Shown piece after piece: positions 23,380-31,608 of a stretch of DNA of 32,624 nucleotides. Location of the stretch: the NCBI RefSeq assembly GCF_004912155.1, contig NZ_STGX01000028.1, positions 1 to 32,624 on the forward strand, read 5' to 3'. The DNA is from Glycomyces paridis. Its GTDB lineage: Bacteria; Actinomycetota; Actinomycetes; Mycobacteriales; Micromonosporaceae. The notes beneath the pieces were generated by a model. It was not told the DNA's origin and searched no databases. It was given only the letters and a program-made list of their open reading frames with translations. Position 1 is the first letter of the stretch. Each line of letters starts with the position of its first letter. The position numbers and the translations under genes are program-made.

Positions 23380-24253
23380 GCACGCCGACGCGCTCGCACT
23401 CGTCCAGACGCACCGGCTCGAACTGGGCGGGCAGGCCGTCGCCGAGTACGTGTGGCGCCCGCATGTGCCGAACACGTTGTCGCCCAGGCCTTTTCTGCAC
23501 CCGGTGCGGACGCTCTCGGGCGTCGAGGTCACCGAGGCGATGCCGACCGACCACCTGCACCACCTCGGGGCGAGCCTCGCGGTGCCCGACGTGGGGGGCG
23601 CGAACTTCTGGGGCGGGCGCACTTACGTGCGGGGGCGCGGTTCGGTGCCGCTGCCCAACCACGGGGTGCAGCGGCACCACCGCTGGGAGGCGCGGACCGA
23701 GGCGGTGCTCGCTCATGAGCTGCGCTGGAACCGCTTCGACGGGACGGCGCTGCTGCGCGAGCGCCGCCGCATCGCGGCGCGGCCGGTGGACGACCGGGCG
23801 TGGGCGCTGGACTTCCGCTACAGCCTTCAGAACCTGACCGGCGAGCCGCTGGTCATTTCGAGCCCGGGTGCGAAGGGCCGCATCGGGGCCGGGTACGGCG
23901 GGTTCTTCTGGCGGGCGCGGCGCGGGCTGCGGAGCGTGCGCATCCTGGGGCCGGGCGTGGCGGGGGAGGAGCGGCTGCACGGCGCCCGTACCGACTGGCT
24001 CGCGCTGGCCGCGCACGGGCCGGATCCTTGGACGCTGGTGTTCGTTCCCGATGCCGGGCAGGGCGACCCGTGGTTCGTGCGCGGCGACGACTACGTCGGG
24101 GTCGGGCCGTCCCTCGCCTGGTCCGAGCCGCTCACGGCCCTGCCGGGCCAGGGCCCGAGGCGGCGCATCGTCACGGTGATAGCGGACGGTGCGTTGGGGG
24201 CGGAGGCGATCGAGGGCCTGGTGGAGACGGTCGCGGCGAAGAGGGAGTCGTGA
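23369..24253 (+). CDS. DUF6807 (PmoA-like) family protein, copy 1
   Basis: A 294-aa soluble protein of PF14100 (DUF6807, misleadingly named methane oxygenase PmoA). Its signatures are PRPFLHPVRTLSGVEVTE (39-56), DHLHHLGASLAVPDVGGANFWGGRTY with its His cluster, HRW, LLRERRRI, GAGYGGFFWR and the closing WFVRGDDYVGVGPSLAWSEPL. The His-rich segment could bind a metal or be catalytic, but the activity is unproven. It overlaps the GH43 stop by 11 bases, so it is the last gene of the SBP-permease-GH43 operon. The family often accompanies sugar-catabolic operons; here it most likely handles a modified sugar. Confidence 0.85.
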   Translation: MSAEHADALALVQTHRLELGGQAVAEYVWRPHVPNTLSPRPFLHPVRTLSGVEVTEAMPTDHLHHLGASLAVPDVGGANFWGGRTYVRGRGSVPLPNHGVQRHHRWEARTEAVLAHELRWNRFDGTALLRERRRIAARPVDDRAWALDFRYSLQNLTGEPLVISSPGAKGRIGAGYGGFFWRARRGLRSVRILGPGVAGEERLHGARTDWLALAAHGPDPWTLVFVPDAGQGDPWFVRGDDYVGVGPSLAWSEPLTALPGQGPRRRIVTVIADGALGAEAIEGLVETVAAKRES

Positions 24254-24530
24254 ACGGTTGTGGAGGTGCGCCGGCCGCGGGAGGCGGGCGGGGTGAAGTG
24301 CGAACGGCCGCGTGGTTTCGGCGAGGCGGGCCCCGTGAGGGGTTCGCGGTGGGCGCGGGGCGCCGTGGTTTCGGCGGGGGCTTGCGGTGCAGTGGCGGTG
24401 AGGCGCCGACAGGGCGAGGCGCGAGCGGCCGCGCGGAATGCACGGTTTCGCGCAGTGCGCCTTCGTATGCGGCCGTTGCGTCGGCCGGTCGTGTCGGTCA
24501 GGGGTGGATTTCGGGGAATTGCGTGGTCGA
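24254..24530. other. Gene-free GC-rich interval
   Basis: I see no gene in this stretch between the two DUF6807 genes. The short direct repeat GTGGTTTCGGCG occurs at about 24311 and 24363. The promoter signals of the following gene lie to its right. Confidence 0.4.
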
Positions 24531-24535
24531 GACCG

Positions 24536-24564
24536 TTGACCGGGAATCCTATAGGATATATCCT
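24536..24564 (+). promoter_or_regulatory. Promoter and overlapping palindromes for the second DUF6807/ROK operon
   Basis: TTGACC (24536-24541), a 17-bp spacer and TATCCT (24559-24564) form a good promoter. The spacer and -10 hold two overlapping perfect 12-bp palindromes, ATCCTATAGGAT (24546-24557) and AGGATATATCCT (24553-24564). Bases so symmetric between -35 and -10 are a typical repressor target. Confidence 0.7.
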
Positions 24565-24572
24565 GTCTGGTC

Positions 24573-24587
24573 TGGAATGCGTTTCCA
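24573..24587 (+). promoter_or_regulatory. Possible LacI/ROK-type operator
   Basis: TGGAATGCGTTTCCA is an inverted repeat TGGAA-N5-TTCCA just after the predicted start point. It resembles carbohydrate repressor sites of the LacI type, with one extra central base. The ROK repressor encoded two genes on is a candidate. Confidence 0.45.
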
Positions 24588-24694
24588 TGCGCCGGTTTCG
24601 GCCGTGAGGAGGGGGCATGAGACGCGGTTCCCCTAGGACCCACCCTGCGCGGTCCGGCGCGGTGCCAGCGCCGACCGCGGGACTTGGAGGCGCG

Positions 24695-25594
24695 ATGGAG
24701 CACTCCGGCACGATCCGCTCGATGGTCGCCGAGCGGCCGCCCGACGCCGTCCGCCTGCAAGTGGGCGACCGCGACGTCGCCGACTACGTGTGGCGCTCGC
24801 AACTGCCCGCGTCCACCGCCCCGCGGCCCTTCCTCCACCCCGTGCGCACCCTCGCCGGCTGCCTCGTCACCGACGCCCGGCCCCACTCGCACACCCACCA
24901 GCTCGGCATCTCGATCGCCGCCCCCGACATCGGCGGCCGCAACTTCTGGGGCGGGCGCACGTTCGTCGCCGGCCACGGCCCGGCCTGGCTCGACGACCAC
25001 GGCGCGCAGCGCCACCGGCGCTGGCTGCGACACACCGAGTCCGGCCTTGCGCACACCCTCCAGTGGGTCGATGCCGAAGGCTCTGCGCTGCTGCGCGAGC
25101 GCCGCGAGATCGACTGCGTCCCTTCGGGGGACACGGCCTGGACGCTCGGGGTGCGGACGCGCCTGACGAACGCGACCGACCGGCCGCTGCCGATCCGCAG
25201 CCCGGCCTCGCTCGGGCGGGTCGGTGCCGGTTACGGCGGGTTCTTCTGGCGCGGTCCGGCCCGGACCGAGCAGGTGCGGGTCCTCAGCCCGGCGGGGACG
25301 GGCGAGCGCGCCGTCAACGGGACGACCGCGCCGTGGGTGGCCGTCTCCGGTGCCGACGGGGAGGACCGGGAGTGGACGATGCTGTTCCTGGCGGCCGACG
25401 CGACGACCGCGGCGGACCGCTGGTTCGTGCGCGCCCGCGACTACCTCGGGGTCGGCTCCTCGCTCACCTGGGACCGTCCGCTGGTCCTGGAGCCGGGCGC
25501 GCACCTGGAACGGCATATCCTTGCGGTCGTGGCAGACGGGACGCTCACCGAGGACGAGGCCGCCGCGTTCGCGGACGCGGCGCGGGCGGCATGA
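24695..25594 (+). CDS. DUF6807 (PmoA-like) family protein, copy 2
   Basis: A 299-aa paralogue of the protein at 23369-24253, about half identical by eye. Shared blocks include APRPFLHPVRTLAGCLVTDARPHSHTHQLGISIAAPDIGGRNFWGGRTF, LLRERREID, GAGYGGFFWRGP and WFVRARDYLGVGSSLTWDRPL. The HLHHLG of copy 1 is HTHQLG here, so one His of the cluster is replaced by Gln. The ATG at 24695 has GGAGGCG upstream; a 26-residue longer start at 24617 is in frame but lacks both a ribosome site and conservation. It has its own promoter and ends overlapping the ROK gene by ATGA. Activity is unknown. Confidence 0.87.
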   Translation: MEHSGTIRSMVAERPPDAVRLQVGDRDVADYVWRSQLPASTAPRPFLHPVRTLAGCLVTDARPHSHTHQLGISIAAPDIGGRNFWGGRTFVAGHGPAWLDDHGAQRHRRWLRHTESGLAHTLQWVDAEGSALLRERREIDCVPSGDTAWTLGVRTRLTNATDRPLPIRSPASLGRVGAGYGGFFWRGPARTEQVRVLSPAGTGERAVNGTTAPWVAVSGADGEDREWTMLFLAADATTAADRWFVRARDYLGVGSSLTWDRPLVLEPGAHLERHILAVVADGTLTEDEAAAFADAARAA

Positions 25595-26790
25595 GCGGGG
25601 GCGGCGGCGATCCGGCCCGCCAGGAGCGTCTGCGCGCCCTCAACCTGGAGCTGGTGTTCCGGCGTCTGCTCGCCGCCTCGGACCCGGTGTCGCGCACCGA
25701 ACTCGCAGCCGCGACGGGCCTGACGCGGCCCACGATCACGCGAATCGTGGAGGAGCTCATCGCCGGGCGCCTGGTCACCGAGACCGGGACGACCCCGGCG
25801 GGTCGGGCCGGGCGCCCCCGGATGGGCCTGCGCCTCTCCCGCAGCGGCCCCGCGGGCCTCGGGCTCGACATCCGCACCGACGGCCTCGCCGCGTGCGTGG
25901 TCGACCTGACCGGGACGGTGCGCCACCTCGCGTTCGCTCCGCTCGACGACCCGGAGGCACCCGCGGTCCTGGACCGCTTGGGCCGCATGGCGGTCGAGGC
26001 GGTCGAGGCGGCCACCGCCGAGGGGCTCACGGTGGTCACCGCGACGCTGGCCGTCCCTGGCCCCACGGACGGCGGGATCGTGCGGACCGCGCCCGCGCTC
26101 GGCTGGCGGTCGGTGGACGCGGGCGCGCTGCTGCGCGAGCGGATCGGCGGCCTCGGGCTCGTCTGCGCCGTCGACAACGAGGCGAACCTCGCCGCGCGTG
26201 GCGAGCGCCACGCCGCGGCCTCGGGCGCGCCCGACGACTTCGTCTACGTCTCAGGCGGTCTCGACATCGGGGCCGGGATCGTGCTCGGCGGCCGCCCGAT
26301 GCGCGGCTCCCACGGCTGGGGCGGCGAGCTCGGGCACGTGACCGTAGACCCGGACGGCAAGCCGTGCAGGTGCGGGGCGCGCGGGTGCCTCCAGACGTAC
26401 GCGAGCCTCGCGGCGATCCTCGGCGGCGAGGGCGTCGAGGCGGGGACGACGCCCGACGCGGCGGTCCTGGCCTGGGCCGACGAGGGACGACCGCAGACGC
26501 TCGCGGCCCTCGACACCGCCGCCCACGCGCTCGGCGTCGCGCTCGCCAATGTGCTCAACCTGTTCGACATCGACACCGTCCTGTTGGGAGGGAGCTTCGC
26601 GGTGCTCTCCTCCTGGCTCCTCGCCGGGGTCGAGACCGAACTGCGCCAACGGGTCCTCTCGGCGGCCTGGGCGCCGATCGCGGTCCACCCCGCGACCCTC
26701 GGACCCGACGCCGCCGCCATCGGCGCCGCGGCCACCGTGGTCGACCACATCGCCGCCGACCCGGCCGCCTGGCTCGCCGCCCAGCGCTGA
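25591..26790 (+). CDS. ROK-family transcriptional repressor
   Basis: A 399-aa regulator. Residues ~10-70 are a winged helix (VSRTELAAATGLTRPTITRIVEELIAGRLVTETG), then GRAGRP at 71-76, and a ROK sugar-kinase-like domain. The zinc/sugar signature is GELGH with Glu246 and His249, followed by C259-R-C261-GARG-C266. The kinase phosphate loop DxGxT is lost, as in NagC/XylR-type repressors, so it should sense a sugar without phosphorylating it. It overlaps the second DUF6807 gene by ATGA and is the last gene of that short operon. It probably represses the transporter, GH43 and DUF6807 genes until the sugar is present. Confidence 0.93.
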   Translation: MSGGGGDPARQERLRALNLELVFRRLLAASDPVSRTELAAATGLTRPTITRIVEELIAGRLVTETGTTPAGRAGRPRMGLRLSRSGPAGLGLDIRTDGLAACVVDLTGTVRHLAFAPLDDPEAPAVLDRLGRMAVEAVEAATAEGLTVVTATLAVPGPTDGGIVRTAPALGWRSVDAGALLRERIGGLGLVCAVDNEANLAARGERHAAASGAPDDFVYVSGGLDIGAGIVLGGRPMRGSHGWGGELGHVTVDPDGKPCRCGARGCLQTYASLAAILGGEGVEAGTTPDAAVLAWADEGRPQTLAALDTAAHALGVALANVLNLFDIDTVLLGGSFAVLSSWLLAGVETELRQRVLSAAWAPIAVHPATLGPDAAAIGAAATVVDHIAADPAAWLAAQR

Positions 26791-26878
26791 GCTGAAGGTC
26801 CCGGAAGGAGCGACACCGGCCGCGAACCCCGCTCCGCGGCGCTTTCGCGCTTCGCTTCGGCATGGTACTGTCAGCAAC

Positions 26879-26896
26879 AAACCGACCAGACGGTTT
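26879..26896 (+). promoter_or_regulatory. TetR-type operator, copy A
   Basis: AAACCGACCAGACGGTTT, an inverted repeat AAACCG-N6-CGGTTT, lies 10 bp before the SDR start codon. A possible -10 TACTGT is just upstream (26866-26871). The same site recurs at 30088-30105, inverted, with 16 of 18 bases identical. The TetR gene at 27728 is the obvious partner. Confidence 0.85.
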
Positions 26897-26906
26897 GGAG
26901 CCTGAC

Positions 26907-27647
26907 ATGCAACGATTCGAGGGCAGCGTCGCCCTGATCACCGGAGCGAGCCGCGGGATCGGCCTCGCCATAGCGCGACGACTCGTGGCCGAAGGCGGCT
27001 CCGTCGTCATCACCGGCCGCGACGAGGACGCCCTCAAGGAGGCCGTGAACGAGCTCGGCGAGTCGCGCGCCTCCGGCGTCGCCGGGCCCGCCGACGACGC
27101 CGACCACCGCGCGGAGGCCGTCGCCCACGCCTTCGACCGCTTCGGCGGGATCGACCACCTCGTCAACAACGCCGGGATCAACCCGGTCTGGGGTCCCCTC
27201 GGCGGCATCGACTTCGACGCCGCCCGCAAGATCTTCGAGGTCAACGTGATCGCCTCCCTCGCATGGACCCGCGAGACCGCCGCGGCTTCGCGCCTGCGAT
27301 CGGTCGTGAACATGGCCTCGGTCGCCGGGACCGCCGCCAGCCCCAACATCGGCTTCTACGGGATCACCAAGGCCGCGTTGATCAACCTGACGATCCAGCT
27401 CGCCGACGAGCTCGCCCCCGACGTGCGCGTCAACGCCCTCGCCCCCGCCGTCGTCAAGACCCGCCTGTCCAAGGCCCTCTACGAGGGCCGCGAGAAGCAG
27501 GTGGCGCGCGCCTACCCCCTCGCGCGCCTCGGCGTCCCCGACGACGTCGCCGGACCGGCCGCGTTCCTGCTCTCCGAGGACGCCGCCTGGGTCACCGGCC
27601 AGACCCTTCTCGTCGACGGCGGCGCCGGCATCCGCCAGGCGGGGTGA
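26907..27647 (+). CDS. Short-chain dehydrogenase/reductase (FabG-like)
   Basis: A 246-aa classical SDR. The nucleotide loop is TGASRGIG (12-19), NNAG is at 87-90, and the catalytic residues are Ser138, Tyr151 and Lys155 (FYGITKAALIN). The C-terminal LLSEDAAWVTGQTLLVDGGAG is typical. It interconverts an alcohol and a ketone with NAD(P)H, with an acyl-CoA or isoprenoid-like substrate plausible from its neighbours. GGAG lies about eight bases upstream of the chosen ATG. An ATG at 26862 would run through the operator and is rejected. It is the first gene of the TetR-controlled operon; an 80-bp gap separates it from the regulator. Confidence 0.93.
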   Translation: MQRFEGSVALITGASRGIGLAIARRLVAEGGSVVITGRDEDALKEAVNELGESRASGVAGPADDADHRAEAVAHAFDRFGGIDHLVNNAGINPVWGPLGGIDFDAARKIFEVNVIASLAWTRETAAASRLRSVVNMASVAGTAASPNIGFYGITKAALINLTIQLADELAPDVRVNALAPAVVKTRLSKALYEGREKQVARAYPLARLGVPDDVAGPAAFLLSEDAAWVTGQTLLVDGGAGIRQAG

Positions 27648-27727
27648 AGGATGGAAGCCGCAACGACCGGGACGCACCGGTCCCCGCGGGCGCCCCGGCG
27701 CGCCGCGCGCCACGAGGGAGGGAAGCC

Positions 27728-28309
27728 GTGAAGACCAAGAACGTCGCCGACGAGGTGCTGCGCGCCGCGCTCGAACTGTTCGCCGAGCAGGGGTACGCGA
27801 ACACCAGCGTCCAGCAGATCGTCAAGACCGCGGGCGTCACCAAGGGCGCCATGTACCACTACTTCACCTCCAAGGACGACCTCCTCTTCGCGATCTACGA
27901 GCGGATGCTCTCGCTCCAGAAGCGCCGCCTCGACGAGATCACCGCGATGGGCGGGGCGACCGAGGACGTCCTGAGGTCGGTGTGCGAGGACGTCATCCTC
28001 ACCTCCATCGACTTCCTGCCCGAGGGCACGATCTTCTTCCGCAGCCAGCACATGCTCACCCCCGAGCGCCGCGCCGAGGTCAAGCGCCGCCGCCGCGAGT
28101 ACCACGACAAGTTCGCCGAGCTCATCGACCGCGGCAAGGCCGAAGGCCGCTTCCGCGTGGACGTCTCGACCTCCGTCCTCATAGCCCACTTCTTCTCCGA
28201 CGTCCACTACCTGCCGAACTGGTTCTCCGCCGACGGCCCCGAGGACCGCGGCGAGGTCGCGGCGCAACTGACCGAACTGTTCCTGCGAAGCATCCGGAGG
28301 ACCGAATGA
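27728..28309 (+). CDS. TetR-family repressor of the catabolic locus
   Basis: A 193-aa regulator with an N-terminal HTH: VLRAALELFAEQGYANTSVQQIVKTAGVTKGAMYHYFTSKDDLLFAIYERML, close to the KstR2/FadR-like TetR group that senses acyl-CoA esters. GGGAGGGAA precedes the GTG start. The C-terminal domain is helical, with a basic stretch RRAEVKRRRREYHDKF. It sits between the two SDR genes of its own operon and its likely operators (26879 and 30088) lie before that operon and before the ABC genes, giving autorepression and joint control. Its ligand is probably an intermediate of the pathway. Its stop overlaps the next start by ATGA. Confidence 0.92.
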   Translation: MKTKNVADEVLRAALELFAEQGYANTSVQQIVKTAGVTKGAMYHYFTSKDDLLFAIYERMLSLQKRRLDEITAMGGATEDVLRSVCEDVILTSIDFLPEGTIFFRSQHMLTPERRAEVKRRRREYHDKFAELIDRGKAEGRFRVDVSTSVLIAHFFSDVHYLPNWFSADGPEDRGEVAAQLTELFLRSIRRTE

Positions 28310-29286
28310 CCGACACCATGCGCGCCTGGCACGTCACCGCGCACGGCGAACCCGAGGCCGTCATGGCCCTGCGCGAGGTCGCCGTGCCCGAACCCGGTCC
28401 CGGCCAGGTGCTCCTGCGCACCCGCGCCGTCGCCGTCAACTTCCCCGACGTGCTGCTGGCGCGCGGCCAGTACCAGGTGCGGCCCGCGCTCCCGTTCGTC
28501 CCCGGCATCGAACTGTGCGGCGAGGTGGTCGCCCTCGGCGAGGGCGTCACGGGCCCGCGCGTCGGCGAACGCGTGGTCGCCACCGACATCGGCGTCATGG
28601 CCGAGTACGCGGCCGTGCCCGCCGCGGCCGTCCACCCCGCGCCCGAGGCGCTCGACGACGCCCAGGCCGCGGCACTCCTCATCGCCTACCAGACCGCCTG
28701 GTTCGGGCTCCACCGCCGCGCAGCGCTCCAGAGTGGAGAGACGCTGCTCGTGCACGCCGCCGCCGGAGGCGTCGGCACCGCCGCCTGCCAGCTCGGCGCC
28801 GCGGCAGGCGCGCACGTGGTCGCCGTCGTCGGCAGCGACGCGAAGCGCCCCGTGGCCCTCGCCGCCGGTGCCGACGAGGCGCACCTGCGAAGCGGCGCAT
28901 GGATCGACGCGGTCAAGGCCCGCGGCGGCGCCGACGTCGTCTTCGACCCAGTCGGCGGCGAGGCCTTCGAGGGCGCCACCAAGTGCGTGGCCTTCGAGGG
29001 CCGCATCGTCGTGGTCGGCTTCGCCTCCGGCGAGGTGCCGCCGGTCCGCGCCAACCACGCGCTCGTCAAGAACTACAGCGTCCTCGGCCTCCACTGGGCC
29101 CTCTACCAGCAGCGCCGCCCCGAACTCGTGGCCGAGGCGCACGCGGCCCTGACCGCGCTCGCCGAGACCGGCGCGATCCGGCCGGTCGTGGGCGACACCG
29201 TCGAGTTCGCCGAGGCCGCGGGCGCGGTGCAGCGCCTCGCGGGCGGGCGCACCACCGGCCGCCTCGTGGTGGAGGTCGCGAAGTGA
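28306..29286 (+). CDS. Zinc-less NADPH:quinone oxidoreductase-like MDR
   Basis: A 326-aa medium-chain dehydrogenase of the quinone-oxidoreductase group. The N-terminal GroES-like half has VNFPDVLLARGQYQVRPALPFVPGIELCGEVVALGEGV. The Rossmann loop is LLVHAAAGGVGTAACQLGAAAGAHV, and NYSVLGLHWALYQQRRPEL is the family's usual late block. Zinc-binding cysteines are absent. Homologues reduce quinones or enoyl substrates with NADPH. ATGA overlap with the TetR gene before it and GTGA with the SDR after it show tight operon coupling. Confidence 0.92.
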   Translation: MTDTMRAWHVTAHGEPEAVMALREVAVPEPGPGQVLLRTRAVAVNFPDVLLARGQYQVRPALPFVPGIELCGEVVALGEGVTGPRVGERVVATDIGVMAEYAAVPAAAVHPAPEALDDAQAAALLIAYQTAWFGLHRRAALQSGETLLVHAAAGGVGTAACQLGAAAGAHVVAVVGSDAKRPVALAAGADEAHLRSGAWIDAVKARGGADVVFDPVGGEAFEGATKCVAFEGRIVVVGFASGEVPPVRANHALVKNYSVLGLHWALYQQRRPELVAEAHAALTALAETGAIRPVVGDTVEFAEAAGAVQRLAGGRTTGRLVVEVAK

Positions 29287-30014
29287 CCGACCTCAGTGGA
29301 CGCGTCGCCGTCGTCACCGGCGGCGCCAGGGGCATCGGCGAGTCGTACGTGCGCGCCCTGCACGCCGCCGGGGCCCGCGTCGTCGTCGCCGACGTGCTCG
29401 CCGACGAGGGCAAGGCGCTCGCCGCGGACCTCGACGGCGCCGTCTTCACCGAACTCGACGTCACCGACGAAGGCGCCTGGGAGCGAGCGATCGGCGAGGT
29501 CCTCGACAGCCTCGGGGCCGTCGACGTCCTGGTCAACAACGCCGGGATCGCGAACGCTGCCCCGATCGAGCACTTCACCCTCGCGAAGTGGAACGCCGTG
29601 ATCGCGGTGAACCTCACCGGGACCTTCCTCGGCTGCCGCGCGGTCGTCCCGGCGATGAAGGCCGCCGGTCGCGGCTCGATCGTCAACGTCTCCTCTGTGG
29701 AGGGTCTGCGCGGCAGTGAACGCCTGCACGGCTACACGGCCACGAAGTTCGCCGTCCGCGGCCTCACCAAGTCCCTCGCCGTCGAACTCGGCCCCGACGG
29801 CATCCGGGTGAACTCCGTCCACCCCGGCTTCATCCTCACCGACATGACCACCCGCGTCGACCCCGAGCGGCTGCTCATCCCGCTGCGGCGCCCCGGCGTC
29901 CCGGCCGACCTCGCCGGGACCGTGGTGTTCCTCGCCGGCGACGACTCGGCCTACCTCACCGGCGCCGAGATCGTGGTCGACGGCGGCATGACCGTCGGCA
30001 TACCCCAGACCTGA
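29283..30014 (+). CDS. Short-chain dehydrogenase (hydroxyacyl/hydroxysteroid type)
   Basis: A 243-aa classical SDR with TGGARGIG (12-19), Asp37 after strand 2 (VVVADV) favouring NAD, NNAG at 85-88, and Ser138, Tyr151 and Lys155 (HGYTATKFAVRGL) as catalytic residues. The GPDGIRVNSVHPGFILTDMT block is typical of 3-alpha/20-beta-hydroxysteroid and hydroxyacyl dehydrogenases. GTG start overlaps the MDR stop. It closes the operon and is followed by a hairpin. Confidence 0.93.
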   Translation: MTDLSGRVAVVTGGARGIGESYVRALHAAGARVVVADVLADEGKALAADLDGAVFTELDVTDEGAWERAIGEVLDSLGAVDVLVNNAGIANAAPIEHFTLAKWNAVIAVNLTGTFLGCRAVVPAMKAAGRGSIVNVSSVEGLRGSERLHGYTATKFAVRGLTKSLAVELGPDGIRVNSVHPGFILTDMTTRVDPERLLIPLRRPGVPADLAGTVVFLAGDDSAYLTGAEIVVDGGMTVGIPQT

Positions 30015-30025
30015 CCTCCCCGGAG

Positions 30026-30053
30026 GCGGTCCGGGCACCGGAGCCCGGGCCGC
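30026..30053 (+). terminator. Terminator-like hairpin after the SDR operon
   Basis: An 11-bp hairpin with one G:U pair (30026-30036 with 30043-30053, loop ACCGGA) begins 11 nt after the stop codon. It lacks a T tract, but AT-rich DNA follows. Confidence 0.55.
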
Positions 30054-30056
30054 CAA

Positions 30057-30068
30057 CATATCGATATG
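30057..30068. promoter_or_regulatory. Perfect AT-rich palindrome CATATCGATATG
   Basis: A 12-bp perfect palindrome in the 139-bp gap, 20 bp before the TetR-type operator. It may be a second regulator site or part of the promoter. Confidence 0.35.
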
Positions 30069-30087
30069 GATTCACTGTCCTCAGCAC

Positions 30088-30105
30088 ATACCGTCCGGTC
30101 GGTTT
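30088..30105 (+). promoter_or_regulatory. TetR-type operator, copy B (ABC transporter promoter)
   Basis: ATACCGTCCGGTCGGTTT reads AAACCGACCGGACGGTAT on the other strand and matches copy A (26879-26896) at 16 of 18 positions. GATATG (30110-30115) could be the -10 of the transporter promoter, with the operator over its -35 region. Confidence 0.85.
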
Positions 30106-30153
30106 CTGCGATATGGTGGCACTACTCCGACACGAAGAGGTGCGAGTACGACG

Positions 30154-30884
<731 letters not shown>

Positions 30885-30888
<4 letters not shown>

Positions 30889-31601
30889 GCGCGCTGTCCT
30901 GCCAGGAACTGACCGTCGGATACGGCGACGGCGCACCCGTCGTCGACCGGTTCGACCTCGACGTGGAGGAGGGCGCGGTGGTGGCCCTCCTGGGCGCCAA
31001 CGGCGCCGGGAAGACCACGCTCCTGCGGACCCTCGCCGGGCTCCAGCCCGTCCGCGGCGGCCGCGTCCTCCTCCACGACCGGGACCTCGCCAAGGCCGCC
31101 GCCGAAGACCGCGTGCGCGCCGGACTCGCCCTCGTCCCCGAGGGCCGCAGCGTGGTCGTGGAGCTCACCGTGGACGAGAACCTGCGCCTCGGCGGCCTGT
31201 GGCGCCACCGCCCCCGCGCCCGCCGCGCCGCCGTCGAGGAGATGTACGCCCTGTTCCCGCCGCTGGAACGCCGCCGCGCCGCCGCCGGCCACACCCTCTC
31301 CGGCGGCGAACGGCAGATGCTCGCCCTCGCGCGGGCGCTCCTCGCCCGACCCCGCGTGCTGCTCCTCGACGAACCGTCCCTCGGCCTCGCCCCGCAGGTC
31401 ACGGCCCAACTGCTCGGCGTCCTGCGCGACACCGCCGCGCGCACCGGCCTCACCGTGCTCCTCGCGGAGCAGAACGTCACCGGCGCACTGTCGGTGGCCC
31501 ACCGCGGCGTGGTGCTCTCACTGGGCGCCGTCGTCGCCGACCGCCCGGCCGCCGAACTCGCGGCCGATCCCGCCCTCCGGCACGCCTACCTGGGGTTCTG
31601 A
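30885..31601 (+). CDS. livF: LivF-like ABC transporter ATPase
   Basis: A 238-aa ATPase. Walker A is GANGAGKTT (37-45), the signature is the canonical LSGGERQMLALARALLARPRVLLLDEPSLGLAP, and the final LLAEQNVTGALSVAHRGVVLSLGAVVADRPAAELAADPALRHAYLGF is the standard LivF tail. With LivG it forms the ATPase pair. GTG start overlaps the livG stop. Its stop codon lies in the copy of CTGATGGACCG at 31598, matching the sequence at the livH start. Confidence 0.95.
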
Positions 31602-31608
31602 TGGACCG
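31598..31608 (+). repeat. Direct repeat CTGATGGACCG, left copy
   Basis: Eleven bases covering the livF stop and an ATG. The identical 11 bases occur at 32134-32144, the real livH start. The two copies are 536 bp apart and bound the repeat segment. Confidence 0.85.

Noticed and set aside
23369-25594. Methane monooxygenase (PmoA) genes
   Set aside because: The PmoA name of PF14100 is a misnomer; the proteins are soluble and sit in a sugar-uptake locus.
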